DNA of 64,000 nucleotides from Mycolicibacterium aubagnense (lineage in GTDB: Bacteria > Actinomycetota > Actinomycetes > Mycobacteriales > Mycobacteriaceae): NCBI RefSeq assembly GCF_010730955.1, contig NZ_AP022577.1, positions 992,001 to 1,056,000 of the forward strand, given 5' to 3'. The notes below the pieces were generated by a model, which had not been told where the DNA came from, ran no database searches, and worked only from the letters and a program-made list of their open reading frames with translations. Of this stretch, positions 20,089-29,338 are shown piece after piece. The number at the start of each line of letters is the position of its first letter. The stretch's first letter is position 1. The position numbers and the translations under genes are program-made.

Positions 20089-21296
20089 GGGCGCCAACCG
20101 GTTTCGTCGGCCCAGGCCCAGGCTCGTCGGTACGCACCGGCGAGCCAGGGCTCCTTGGCGTCGGCGTACTCACCGCTGGTGGCCGGCGCGGCAGCCAGCG
20201 CATCGTGTTTGAGAGCCAGGTACTCCACCCGCTCGTCGGGGTTGGCGGCGATCCAGGCCGGGAAGAGCAACGCGAACTGCTGGCCGGGCCAGCCGTCGAC
20301 GCGGATGTGCACGTTGGTCGGCCGGCCGGGATCGGCCGACGCGTGAAAACGCTTCTGCCACAGTGCCTTGTCGTCGGAGTGGTCGAACTCGGCAACAGTG
20401 CTGCGCGCATCGTCCTTCGCGACGTCGTCGGTGATGTCCGTCCGCGGGTAGCCCCCGGTCAGCAGCAGATCGGTGAGCTCGTCGGCCACCGCCAGCGACG
20501 GCACGGTCACCTGGATGTCGATGATGTCCTTGGCGTCCAGGTCCGGCACCGCCGTCGACCCGATGTGGTCGACCCGCACCGCGCGGTGTCCGCACGTGGT
20601 GCGCAGCCGAGCCACGATCCGGCGGGCCTGCTCGGGCCACGTGTCGTCGTACGACACCAGCGCCGGCGCGACGGTGGCCGGGACGCCGGCCTGTACGTTG
20701 CGCGCAAACGGCACGATGCGCTGCTCCCACAGCCGGCGAGCCTTGGCCGCCAGTTCGTCGGCGCTGCCGTGGTTGTCCAGCCAGACATCGGCGACGGCCT
20801 GGCGCTGTTCGATGGTCGCCTGCGCCGCGATCCGGGCACGGGCGTCCTGCTCCGAGAAGCCGCGATATTCGATCAGCCGCGCGACGCGCACATCCTCGTC
20901 GGCGTGCACCATGACGACCAATGGGAACAGCGGCGCCATCTGCGACTCGACGAGCAGCGGAATATCTTCCACCACAACCGAACCCACGGGAGCGGCGGCG
21001 ATGAGCTCGGCACGGCGCCGGCCGACCAGCGGGTGCACGATGCCGTTGAGGGTCTTGCGCTTCTCCCCGTCACTGAACGCCACCGCAGCCAGCGCCGGCC
21101 GGTCGAGCGAACCGTCGGGCTGCAGGATGTCCTCGCCGAACGCCTCCACCAGGGCGGCCAGCCCCTCGGTGCCGGGCTCCACCACCTCACGGGCGATCAC
21201 GTCACCGTCGACGATGATGCCGCCGGCAGCCGCGAAGGTCGATGACACCGTGGATTTTCCGGCGCCGATGCCGCCGCTCAGTCCGATACGAAGCAC
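20085..21296 (-). CDS. coaE: Dephospho-CoA kinase with C-terminal GrpB/UPF0157 domain
   Basis: CoaE phosphorylates dephospho-CoA to coenzyme A, the last step of CoA synthesis. Residues 1-200 are the kinase: P-loop GGIGAGKST at 8-16, DGDVIAREV, and lid-region EQDARARIAAQ. Residues 230-400 are a GrpB (UPF0157) nucleotidyltransferase-like domain with DHIGSTAVPDLDAKDIIDIQV. The fusion, 403 residues in all, is the normal mycobacterial form (Rv1631, about 407). GTG 21296 is chosen because it starts the conserved LRIGLSGG strand; longer readings run into the rpsA terminator. The gene follows rpsA on the same strand after a terminator hairpin. Confidence 0.95.
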   Translation of the reverse strand: MLRIGLSGGIGAGKSTVSSTFAAAGGIIVDGDVIAREVVEPGTEGLAALVEAFGEDILQPDGSLDRPALAAVAFSDGEKRKTLNGIVHPLVGRRRAELIAAAPVGSVVVEDIPLLVESQMAPLFPLVVMVHADEDVRVARLIEYRGFSEQDARARIAAQATIEQRQAVADVWLDNHGSADELAAKARRLWEQRIVPFARNVQAGVPATVAPALVSYDDTWPEQARRIVARLRTTCGHRAVRVDHIGSTAVPDLDAKDIIDIQVTVPSLAVADELTDLLLTGGYPRTDITDDVAKDDARSTVAEFDHSDDKALWQKRFHASADPGRPTNVHIRVDGWPGQQFALLFPAWIAANPDERVEYLALKHDALAAAPATSGEYADAKEPWLAGAYRRAWAWADETGWRP

Positions 21297-21325
21297 GCAG
21301 GACACACTATCGGCCGCAGATACGG

Positions 21326-21358
21326 CAAATGCCCCGGCCCATTGGGCCGGGGCATTTG
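21326..21358 (-). terminator. Terminator hairpin between rpsA and coaE
   Basis: A 15-bp perfect stem, CAAATGCCCCGGCCC with GGGCCGGGGCATTTG, and a 3-base loop. It lies 13 bases after the rpsA stop codon. The A/T-rich base of the stem gives a short U-rich 3' side. It probably ends most rpsA transcripts, leaving coaE at a lower level or with its own promoter. Confidence 0.8.
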
Positions 21359-21370
21359 TCGTTGTACTGC

Positions 21371-22810
21371 TTAGGCGTTGCCGGCGAGCTTCTCGCGCAG
21401 CGCCGCCAGCTGGGCGTCGCTGGCCAGGGTGCCACCGGTCGACTCCTCGGAACGCGAGGAACCGCTGGTCGCCGGACGGGCAGCTGCCTCGGCGTCGGCC
21501 GCGGCGAACTTCTCCATCTGGGCGGTGTGCATCTTGTGGCGACGCTCGGCCTCGGCGTACCGGGCCTCCCACTCGTCACGCTGCTTCTCGAAGCCTTCCA
21601 GCCATTCGTTGCTGTCGGCGTCGAAGCCCTCGGGGAAGATGTAGTTGCCCTGCTCGTCGTAGCTGTCGGCCATGCCGTACTTCGACGGGTCGAACTCCTC
21701 GGTGTAGTCCTCGTTGGCCTGCTTGAGGCTCAGCGAGATGCGGCGACGCTCCAGGTCGATGTCGATGACCTTGACCATCGCGTCGTCGCCGACCTGGACC
21801 ACCTGGTCCGGGACCTCGACGTGGCGCTCGGACAGCTCCGAGATGTGCACCAGGCCCTCGATGCCCTCTTCGACGCGGACGAACGCACCGAACGGGACCA
21901 GCTTGGTGACCTTGCCCGGGACGATCTGACCGATCGCGTGGGTGCGGGCGAAGTGGCGCCACGGGTCTTCCTGAGTCGCCTTGAGCGACAGCGAAACCCG
22001 CTCGCGGTCCATGTCGACGTCCAGCACCTCGACGGTGACCTCGTCGCCCACCTGAACCACCTCGGACGGGTGATCGATGTGCTTCCAGGACAGCTCCGAG
22101 ACGTGCACCAGGCCGTCCACGCCGCCCAGGTCGACGAACGCGCCGAAGTTGACGATCGAGGACACGACACCCTTGCGGATGGCGCCCTTGGTGAGCTGGT
22201 TGAGGAACTCGCTGCGGACCTCGGACTGGGTCTGCTCCAGCCAGGCACGACGCGACAGGACCACGTTGTTGCGGTTCTTGTCGAGCTCGATGATCTTGGC
22301 CTCGATCTCCTTGCCGATGTACGGCTGGAGATCGCGGACACGGCGCATCTCGACGAGCGATGCGGGCAGGAAGCCGCGCAGGCCGATGTCGAGGATCAGG
22401 CCGCCCTTGACGACCTCGATGACGGTGCCCTTGACGGCCTCGTCCTTCTCCTTGAGCTCCTCGATGGTGCCCCAGGCGCGCTCGTACTGAGCCCGCTTCT
22501 TGGACAGGATCAGACGGCCTTCCTTGTCCTCCTTGGTGAGAACGAGGGCTTCGACCTCATCGCCCACGGAAACGACCTCATTGGGGTCGACGTCGTGCTT
22601 GATGGAAAGTTCGCGAGAAGGAATGACACCTTCGGTCTTGTAGCCGATGTCGAGCAGAACCTCATCGCGGTCCACCTTGACGATGGTCCCTTCGACGATG
22701 TCGCCATCGTTGAAGTATTTGATGGTCTTGTCGATAGCGGCGAGAAAGTCCTCGGCCGAGCCAATGTCGTTGATGGCTACTTGCGGCGAGGTGATGGAGG
22801 GACTTGGCAT
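21371..22810 (-). CDS. rpsA: 30S ribosomal protein S1
   Basis: 479 residues with four S1 (OB-fold) repeats at about 35-105, 120-190, 205-275 and 290-360; each shows the VDLGGVDGLVHVSELSW or FGAFVRVEEGIEGLVHISELS kind of strand pattern. The C-terminal 110 residues are charged and flexible. S1 brings mRNA to the ribosome and is also linked to trans-translation in mycobacteria. The ATG at 22810 begins MPSPSITSPQ. A 180-base divergent region separates it from the PrsW-like gene; it is more AT-rich than the surrounding genes and must hold the rpsA promoter and leader. Confidence 0.98.
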   Translation of the reverse strand: MPSPSITSPQVAINDIGSAEDFLAAIDKTIKYFNDGDIVEGTIVKVDRDEVLLDIGYKTEGVIPSRELSIKHDVDPNEVVSVGDEVEALVLTKEDKEGRLILSKKRAQYERAWGTIEELKEKDEAVKGTVIEVVKGGLILDIGLRGFLPASLVEMRRVRDLQPYIGKEIEAKIIELDKNRNNVVLSRRAWLEQTQSEVRSEFLNQLTKGAIRKGVVSSIVNFGAFVDLGGVDGLVHVSELSWKHIDHPSEVVQVGDEVTVEVLDVDMDRERVSLSLKATQEDPWRHFARTHAIGQIVPGKVTKLVPFGAFVRVEEGIEGLVHISELSERHVEVPDQVVQVGDDAMVKVIDIDLERRRISLSLKQANEDYTEEFDPSKYGMADSYDEQGNYIFPEGFDADSNEWLEGFEKQRDEWEARYAEAERRHKMHTAQMEKFAAADAEAAARPATSGSSRSEESTGGTLASDAQLAALREKLAGNA

Positions 22811-23020
22811 GTGGTGGGTGGCTCCGGACAGGTCTTATCGTAGGGACAAATTGCTTGTTTTCTCGTGACGCGTCGCGGCGTTACCACCAGACGTTTCACA
22901 CATACCCATAGCCCATGTGGACACAGGTACTTGATGAGGGTACTAGACCTGTAGACGCAGGCCAAACGCGGTCTGCTCCACTGCAGGGGAATGCCGTTCC
23001 GGGCCGATAGTCTTCGTGTC

Positions 23021-24169
23021 GTGTATCCCGCCCCGTCACCTGTGCCGCCGCCATACCAGTATCTGGCGCCGATGCCGCGGCGAATCCGCAAGGTCGGCGC
23101 GCCCCTCGGCGTGATCATCGGTCTGGGGGTGCTGATCGGCTGTGTGCTGATCCTGACCACACTCACCAATCCGATCGGCATGACCGTCGGCTTCGTGCTG
23201 GCCAGCGTCGCGACGGCAGTCGTGCTGCTGACCTACCTGTGGTTCGACCGCTGGGAGCCCGAGCCACCGCGGCTGCTCATCTTCGCGTTCGTCTGGGGCG
23301 CCTCGATCAGCGTCGTCATCTCGGTGGTCCTGGAAACCATGTCGACGCCGCTGCTCGGCAAAGACGGCTTCGCCGCGATGGCCATCGGCGCTCCCGTGAT
23401 CGAGGAAGCCGCCAAGGGCTTGTTCCTGCTGCTGATGATGACCGGCCGGCGCCGCAACGAACTGAACTCGTTGACGGACTGCCTGGTGTACGCCGGCTTC
23501 GTGGCCGCGGGCTTCGCGTGGCTGGAGAACATCTTCTACATCGCCATGGGCGAGACCATCGCGCACTCGCTGTTGACCGCCGCGCTGCGACTGATCATGG
23601 GTCCCTTCGCGCATCCGCTGTTCACCAGCATGACCGGCATCGGCGTGTTCCTCGCACTGCAGCACCGCGGCGCCGGCGCCAAGGTGCTGTACATCGGACT
23701 CGGCTACCTCGCCGCAGTGGTCATGCACATGTTGTGGAACGGCTCGACCGTCGTCGGCGCCGGGGCCTACTTCGCCGTCTACCTGTTCTGGATGGTGCCC
23801 ATCTTCACCCTCGCCATCGTCACGGGCGTGCTGGGCCGCCGCCGCGAACAGCGGGTGGTCGCCGAGAAGCTGCCCGGGCTCGTCGCCTCCGGCCTCATCA
23901 CCCCGAACGAGGCGACGTGGCTCGGCTCCATGCGCACTCGCAAGGCGGCGATCGCCACCGCGACGCGGATCGGCGGCACCCCAGCCGGGAAATCGGTGAA
24001 GGAATTCGCCGTGCAGGTCGTCGAGTTGGCGTTCGTCCGAGACCGCATCGACCGGGGACTGGCCGACCAGCGGACCTATCAGCTGCACGCCGAGGAGTCG
24101 TACTGGCTGACCGCCACCCGGGCACAAGCGCCGGTGCTGCAGTGGTTGACCAACTACCGGGCGACCTGA
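23021..24169 (+). CDS. PrsW-family intramembrane metalloprotease
   Basis: 382 residues, seven to nine membrane helices in residues 25-275, then a soluble C-terminal tail of about 110. The PrsW/CPBP-like active-site motifs are present: EEAAKG (Glu pair near 128), LENIFY (near 169) and an H in GPFAHPLFTS (near 198), with a further HMLWNG. PrsW proteins cleave anti-sigma factors in Bacillus; the mycobacterial substrate is unknown. GTG 23021 is preferred because TAGTCT lies 7 bases before it; ATG 22991 is possible but abuts its own GGGGA. It is divergent from rpsA. Confidence 0.88.
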   Translation: MYPAPSPVPPPYQYLAPMPRRIRKVGAPLGVIIGLGVLIGCVLILTTLTNPIGMTVGFVLASVATAVVLLTYLWFDRWEPEPPRLLIFAFVWGASISVVISVVLETMSTPLLGKDGFAAMAIGAPVIEEAAKGLFLLLMMTGRRRNELNSLTDCLVYAGFVAAGFAWLENIFYIAMGETIAHSLLTAALRLIMGPFAHPLFTSMTGIGVFLALQHRGAGAKVLYIGLGYLAAVVMHMLWNGSTVVGAGAYFAVYLFWMVPIFTLAIVTGVLGRRREQRVVAEKLPGLVASGLITPNEATWLGSMRTRKAAIATATRIGGTPAGKSVKEFAVQVVELAFVRDRIDRGLADQRTYQLHAEESYWLTATRAQAPVLQWLTNYRAT

Positions 24170-24204
24170 TCTAACCATTTGCGCGGGTCAGCGATACTTC
24201 TTGC

Positions 24205-24525
24205 ATGCTCGCGCACCCGCGGGGACGGACCCCGGCCGCGGCCTTCCGGGCGGCCCTGGTGTCCATCGCCGCCAACCCGAAGGCCGCGGCCTTCGGCATC
24301 GTGGTGCTCCCCCAGTTCCTGCCGGCCGGCGGCCCGGTGCTGCCGGCGCTGCTGGTGCTCGCCGGCATCCAGCTCGTCATCGACACGTCGTGGTGCGTCG
24401 GCGTGGTCCTGGCTGCGGACAAGGCGCGAAACATTTTGAGCCGCAGCCACATCCGTCAACGCATCGAACGCGCGATGGGCGCGATCCTCGTCGCGCTGGG
24501 CCTCGGGCTGGCGGCCGACGCCTAG
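24205..24525 (+). pseudogene. LysE/RhtB-family exporter, N-terminally truncated remnant
   Basis: 106 residues that match only the C-terminal half of LysE-family amino-acid exporters: ALVSIAANPKAAAFGIVVLPQF corresponds to the NPK...FLPQF region (shown in part), then two helices and RNILSRSHIRQRIERAMGAILVALG (in part). Full-length members have about 200 residues and six helices; the first three are missing, and the sequence upstream is the end of the PrsW-like gene. An ATACTT box 6 bases before the ATG could still give expression. Its stop overlaps the end of polA by 4 bases. A decayed gene is most likely; a functional short protein is possible. Confidence 0.65.
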
Positions 24526-27230
24526 TGCGCGGCAGCATCCCAACTGGGGCCGTAGCCCACCGACACCTCCAGCGGCACGTCCAGCGGGTAGGCACTGCCC
24601 ATCTGTTCACGGACCAGCTTCTCGAGGGCGTCCCGTTCGCCTTCGGCGACCTCAAACAGCAACTCATCGTGCACCTGGAGCAGGACTCGTGACTTCAGCC
24701 CGGCGGCCTTCATGGCGCCGTCGACGTTGATCATCGCGACCTTGATGATGTCGGCGGCGCTGCCCTGGATGGGCGCGTTGAGCGCGGCCCGCTCCGCGGC
24801 CTCCCGGACGTTGCGGTTACTGCTGTCGAGTTCCGGCAGATAACGCCGGCGTCCGAGCACCGTCGAGGTGTACCCGTCCTTACGGGCCTGTTCGACGACC
24901 GAGTGCAGGTAGTCACGCACCCCACCGAACCGGTCGAAGTACTGGTCCATCTGCTGCTTGGCTTCTTCGGTCGAGATCTTCAGCTGCGACGCCAGGCCGT
25001 ACGCCGACAACCCGTAGGCGAGGCCGTAGGACATGGCCTTTACCCGGCGGCGCAGTTCCGCGGTCACCTCTTCGCTCGGCACGCCGAAGGCCCGCGACGC
25101 GACGAAGGTGTGCAGGTCCTCGCCGGTATTGAAAGCGTTCAGCAGGCCTTCGTCTTGGGACAGGTGCGCCATGATGCGCATCTCGATCTGGCTGTAGTCG
25201 GCCGTCATGAGCTCGGCGAAGCCCTTGCCCACCACGAACGCCTCACGGATCAGCCGGCCCGCCTCGGTGCGGATCGGGATGTTCTGCAGGTTCGGCTCGG
25301 TCGACGACAACCGGCCGGTGGCCGCGATGGTCTGGTTGAAGGTGGTGTGAATCCGCCCGTCGGATGCCACGGCGTTCAGGAGACCGTCGACCGTGACCTT
25401 GAGCCGGGTGGCATCGCGGTGCGCCAGCAGATGTTGCAGGAACGGATGCCCAGTCTTGTCCAGAAGCGATTGCAGCGCATCGGCATCCGTGGTGTAGCCG
25501 GTCTTGGTGCGCTTGGTCTTCGGCATCTCCAGCTTGTCGAACAACACCACCTGGAGCTGCTTGGGCGAACCCAGATTGATCTGCTCACCGATGGCCGCGT
25601 AGGCCGCCTCTGCCGCATCCCGGATCTGGTCGGCGAACTGGCTCTGCAGCCGGCCGAGCAGTTCGATGTCGACGGCGATGCCCGCGTTCTCCATCTCGGC
25701 GAGCGCCCGCTGCACCGGCAGTTCCATCTGCCCGAGGAGCGCGAGCGAGTCGATCCCCGCGAGTTGGACGTCCAGCGCGTCGGCCAGTTCGCCGACGGCC
25801 GCGGCCCGCACGATCAGCGCCTGAATCGCCGCATCATCAACCTCATCAGGATCATCGAGCAGCGAAAGCTGTTGCTGCTCTGCGCTTTCCGCCCGCAGCT
25901 CGCGGCCCAGGTAGCGCACCGACAGGTCGTCGAGCGCGAAGCTGCGCTGCCCCGGACGGACCAGATAGGCGGCCAGCGCGGTGTCCGAGGTGACGCCGGA
26001 GAGGTTCCAGCCGCGGCCGAGCAAGTCGTGCCAGGCAAGCTTGGCCTCGTGCAACGCCTTGGGCGGGCCGGGATCAGCCAGCCAGGATGCCAGCGCCGCT
26101 TCATCTTCGGCATCCAGCCGTGCGGTGTCGATGTAGACGCCTTCACCGCTGGCCGACACGATGGCCAGCGCGGTGGCATCGCCGTCGAACGCCTTGTGGG
26201 TGCCGTTGACGGCCATACCGAAACGACTGCCGTTGCTGTGCTCGGAGAGCCAGGCCGCCAGGGTGCCCGGCTCGAGCAGGCCGCCGCGCACGTCGAAGCC
26301 GAGTTCGACCTCGGGCTCCACCGGCGACAGGGTGTCGAACAGGCGGTCGCGCAGCACCCGGAATTCGAGGTCGTCGAACAGTTGGTGGATGCGGTCACGG
26401 TCCCACGGCTGCACCCGTAGCGCCTCCGGGGTGTGCGGCAGCGGGACGTCCTTGACCAGGTCGGTCAGCTCGCGGTTGAGGATGACGTTGGAGAGGTTGG
26501 CGCGCAACGAGTCGCCGACCTTGCCCTTGACCTCGTCGACGTGGTCGACCAGGGCCTGCAGCGAGCCGTACTGGTTGATCCACTTGGCCGCGGTCTTCTC
26601 GCCCACACCGGGGATCCCCGGCAGGTTGTCGCTCGGGTCGCCGCGCAGGGCCGCGAAGTCCGGATACTGCGTCGGGGTGAGGCCGTACTTCTCGACGACC
26701 GCGTCCGGAGTGAAGCGGTGCAGATCGCTGACGCCCTTCTTGGGGTACAGCACCGTGACGTCGTCGCTGACGAGCTGCAGCGAGTCACGGTCGCCGGTGA
26801 CGACCAGCACTCGGAAGTCCGCGGCCTGGGCCTGGGTGGCCAGCGTGGCGATGAGGTCGTCGGCCTCGAAACCCTCCTCGGCCAGCACCGTGATGCCGAG
26901 CGCGCCCAGCACCTCTTTGGTGATGTCGATCTGGCCCCGGAATTCGTCGGGCGTGGCCGCACGCCCTTCCTTGTACTCCGGGTACTTCTCTTTCCGGAAG
27001 GTCTTGCGGGACACGTCGAACGCGGCGGCGACGTGCGACGGCTTCTCATCGCGCAACAAGTTGATCAGCATGGCGGTGAACCCGTACACCGCGTTGGTGG
27101 TGAGACCACCCTGGGTCTTGAAGTTCTCGGCGGGCAGCGCGTAGAACGCTCGGAACGCCAGTGAATTGCCGTCCAGCAGCATCAATGTGGGCTTGGTGGT
27201 GGGCGGGGCGTCCGTTGCGGTGGGGCTCAC
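24522..27230 (-). CDS. polA: DNA polymerase I
   Basis: 902 residues. Residues 1-300 are the 5'-3' exonuclease (LMLLDGNSLAFRAF, GDRDSLQLV, GIPGVGEKTAAKW). The 3'-5' exonuclease domain (about 310-510) is degenerate: the D-x-E metal motif is absent, although TSDTALAAYL is kept, so no proofreading is expected, as in other mycobacteria. The polymerase domain shows motif A MTADYSQIEMR, motif B RRRVKAMSYGLAYG and motif C LLQVHDELLFE. GTG 27230 is chosen over an upstream GTG because TAGAGT lies exactly 7 bases before it. The LysR gene ends 11 bases upstream on the same strand. Confidence 0.98.
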   Translation of the reverse strand: MSPTATDAPPTTKPTLMLLDGNSLAFRAFYALPAENFKTQGGLTTNAVYGFTAMLINLLRDEKPSHVAAAFDVSRKTFRKEKYPEYKEGRAATPDEFRGQIDITKEVLGALGITVLAEEGFEADDLIATLATQAQAADFRVLVVTGDRDSLQLVSDDVTVLYPKKGVSDLHRFTPDAVVEKYGLTPTQYPDFAALRGDPSDNLPGIPGVGEKTAAKWINQYGSLQALVDHVDEVKGKVGDSLRANLSNVILNRELTDLVKDVPLPHTPEALRVQPWDRDRIHQLFDDLEFRVLRDRLFDTLSPVEPEVELGFDVRGGLLEPGTLAAWLSEHSNGSRFGMAVNGTHKAFDGDATALAIVSASGEGVYIDTARLDAEDEAALASWLADPGPPKALHEAKLAWHDLLGRGWNLSGVTSDTALAAYLVRPGQRSFALDDLSVRYLGRELRAESAEQQQLSLLDDPDEVDDAAIQALIVRAAAVGELADALDVQLAGIDSLALLGQMELPVQRALAEMENAGIAVDIELLGRLQSQFADQIRDAAEAAYAAIGEQINLGSPKQLQVVLFDKLEMPKTKRTKTGYTTDADALQSLLDKTGHPFLQHLLAHRDATRLKVTVDGLLNAVASDGRIHTTFNQTIAATGRLSSTEPNLQNIPIRTEAGRLIREAFVVGKGFAELMTADYSQIEMRIMAHLSQDEGLLNAFNTGEDLHTFVASRAFGVPSEEVTAELRRRVKAMSYGLAYGLSAYGLASQLKISTEEAKQQMDQYFDRFGGVRDYLHSVVEQARKDGYTSTVLGRRRYLPELDSSNRNVREAAERAALNAPIQGSAADIIKVAMINVDGAMKAAGLKSRVLLQVHDELLFEVAEGERDALEKLVREQMGSAYPLDVPLEVSVGYGPSWDAAAH

Positions 27231-27240
27231 GGCCCTAACT

Positions 27241-28128
27241 CTATTCAGCCTCACCGACAGCCAGTAACCGCCGCGCCATGTTCACCAGCTCACGCGCCGC
27301 CGGACTCATCGGGCCACCGGACCGCCAGGCGAACACCAGCCGTCCGCGCAGGGCCGGGATCAGCGCGATGAGGTGCAGATCGGTGCGCGACCGCACCATC
27401 GATTGCGGCAACACGGCGACCCCCAAACCACGCGCGGCGAGGTCGGCCAGTGCGTGCGGCGTGCTGGCCTCGAACGCGACGTGTACGTCGACACCGAGGT
27501 CGGCGCACGCCCGCTCGAACTGGTAGCGAATGCCGGTGCCGACGGGCAGGGCGATGACGGGACGGCCGGCCAGCTCCTCCAGCCGGATGGTTCGCCGGCC
27601 ACGCCACGGATCATCGAGGCCGACCGCAGCGACGATCGGCTGGTCGGTGACCACCACAGCAGCGAGCCCCGCCGGCAGCTCCGTGCCGACCGACACGATG
27701 GCGGCGTCCAACCGTCCCGTGCGGACGCCCTCGATCAGTTCGTCCGAGTTCGCGGTGCCGAGAGTGATGTCGACGTAAGGGTGCGCGTCGTGGAACCGCG
27801 CGAGCAGGCCCGGCATGTCGACATCGTGCGCGGTGACCGTGCCGATGGTCACCGACCCGCGCACCAGGTCGCTCAGTTCGGCCACCGCGGTGCGCGCATC
27901 GGCGATGGCGGCCAGGGCAGCGCGGGCGTGCGGCAGCACTGCCTGCCCGGCCGCAGTCAACCGAATCTCGCGCCGGCCGCGGTCGAACAACAGCTCGCCC
28001 AGCTCGCGCTCCAGCCGTGCGATCTGCGCACTGACCGCGGGCTGTGCGACGTGGATCCGCGCGGCGGCACGGGTGAAATTGGCTTCTTCGGCAACCGCGA
28101 CGAAGTACTCGAGCTGCCGTAATTCCAT
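27241..28128 (-). CDS. LysR-family transcriptional regulator
   Basis: 295 residues. The N-terminal winged HTH is MELRQLEYFVAVAEEANFTRAA followed by HVAQPAVSAQI (given in parts), and residues 90-290 are the periplasmic-binding-protein-like effector domain. LysR regulators of this size usually control a divergent gene and themselves; here the divergent gene is the flavin monooxygenase at 28199. A palindrome ATAACCGATGATTAT (28127-28141) touches its own start codon and fits autoregulation. The effector is unknown, perhaps an aromatic compound given the neighbours. Confidence 0.92.
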   Translation of the reverse strand: MELRQLEYFVAVAEEANFTRAAARIHVAQPAVSAQIARLERELGELLFDRGRREIRLTAAGQAVLPHARAALAAIADARTAVAELSDLVRGSVTIGTVTAHDVDMPGLLARFHDAHPYVDITLGTANSDELIEGVRTGRLDAAIVSVGTELPAGLAAVVVTDQPIVAAVGLDDPWRGRRTIRLEELAGRPVIALPVGTGIRYQFERACADLGVDVHVAFEASTPHALADLAARGLGVAVLPQSMVRSRTDLHLIALIPALRGRLVFAWRSGGPMSPAARELVNMARRLLAVGEAE

Positions 28129-28141
28129 AACCGATGATTAT
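28127..28141. promoter_or_regulatory. Probable LysR operator (ATAA-N7-TTAT)
   Basis: ATAACCGATGATTAT is a dyad with the T-N11-A shape of LysR boxes. It overlaps the LysR start codon and lies about 60 bases before the divergent monooxygenase ATG; a second AT-rich patch with TATAGT at 28170-28175 could be the -10 of the monooxygenase promoter. Confidence 0.5.
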
Positions 28142-28198
28142 AGTTTGTGGAATTGATCGGTATTGGACTTATAGTTCTGCCGCGCCGAGGCTGGACTC

Positions 28199-29338
28199 AT
28201 GACACAGCTACTCATCGCCGGCGGCGGCATCGGCGGACTCACCACAGCACTGACCCTGCACGCCCGTGGATTCGACGCCCTCGTTCTGGAGCGAGCGCAC
28301 GACCTGCAACCCTTGGGTGTCGGCATCAACCTGCTGCCGCACGCCGTGCGAGAACTCACCGAACTCGGCCTCGGTGACGAGCTGACCGCCATGGCCGTGG
28401 CCCCGTCAGCGATTCGCTTCTACACCCATGGCGGCGAGCTGCTGTTCACCGAACCCCGCGGGCTGGCCGCGGGCGACGCGTACCCGCAGCTGTCGGTACA
28501 CCGCGGGCGGCTGCAGATGATGCTGCTCGGCGCGGTGCGCGAACGCCTCGGCGCCGACTCCGTGCGCACCGATAGCGGGGTCACCGGATTCCGGCAGAGC
28601 GCCGACGGCGTCGTGGCGGACACCGCTGCCGGCCCGGTCGTCGGGGACGCCTTGGTCGGCGCCGACGGCATCGGTTCGGTGGTGCGTGCGGCCCTGCATC
28701 CGGGCCACGACCCGTTGATGTGGTCCGGCATCACGATGTACCGCGGGGCGAGCGACATCACTCCGTTCCTTGACGGGCACACCATGGCAATCGTCAAGGC
28801 CGACAACGGCGTTGACCTCATCACGTATCCGATCGGCGGCGCTCGGGTGAACTGGGTGCTCCAGGTCCCCAGCGGGCAACCCGGCCCGCTGCACGGCGAC
28901 GCCACGTGGAACGCACCCGCGGCGGCGGACGACGTCCTGTCCCAGGTGGCCGACTGGCACCTCGACTGGCTCGACATGGACGCACTGATCGGCCGGAGCC
29001 CGGCACTGTTCAGCTACCCCATGGTGGACAAGGACCCGTTGTCGCACTGGGGCGACGGGCTGGTGACGCTGCTCGGCGACGCCGCCCACCCGATGTACCC
29101 CGTCGGGGCCAACGGCGCGTCGCAGTCGATCGTGGATGCCCGGGTCCTCGCCGACGAATTGGCCGCCCACGGCCTCGCCGGGCTTCGCAGCTACGAGACC
29201 GCCCGGTGCGCCGAGACCGCCGATGTCATCGCCGCCAACCGCGAGATGCACGTCGCGGGGGCGTCGCGGGCACCTGAGGCCCTGGCGCGGGTCACCGACC
29301 GCTACCGCACCGAAACCGCCACCAGCACCCGGTCATGA
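28199..29338 (+). CDS. FAD-dependent monooxygenase (class A, PhzS/NicC-like)
   Basis: 379 residues of the para-hydroxybenzoate hydroxylase fold: FAD Rossmann motif GGGIGG at 8-13, ALVGADGIGSVVR (the DG motif), and VTLLGDAAHPMYPVGANG (the GD motif that binds FAD ribose). Such enzymes use NAD(P)H and O2 to hydroxylate aromatic or heteroaromatic substrates. There is no C-terminal thioredoxin-like domain, unlike the convergent neighbour. It is divergent from a LysR gene that probably regulates it; its 3' end overlaps the end of the second monooxygenase by 6 bases. Substrate unknown. Confidence 0.88.
   Translation: MTQLLIAGGGIGGLTTALTLHARGFDALVLERAHDLQPLGVGINLLPHAVRELTELGLGDELTAMAVAPSAIRFYTHGGELLFTEPRGLAAGDAYPQLSVHRGRLQMMLLGAVRERLGADSVRTDSGVTGFRQSADGVVADTAAGPVVGDALVGADGIGSVVRAALHPGHDPLMWSGITMYRGASDITPFLDGHTMAIVKADNGVDLITYPIGGARVNWVLQVPSGQPGPLHGDATWNAPAAADDVLSQVADWHLDWLDMDALIGRSPALFSYPMVDKDPLSHWGDGLVTLLGDAAHPMYPVGANGASQSIVDARVLADELAAHGLAGLRSYETARCAETADVIAANREMHVAGASRAPEALARVTDRYRTETATSTRS

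Noticed and set aside
21297..21572. Longer coaE reading starting at 21572
   Set aside because: It would run through the rpsA terminator and the 3' end of rpsA; the kinase fold begins exactly at GTG 21296.
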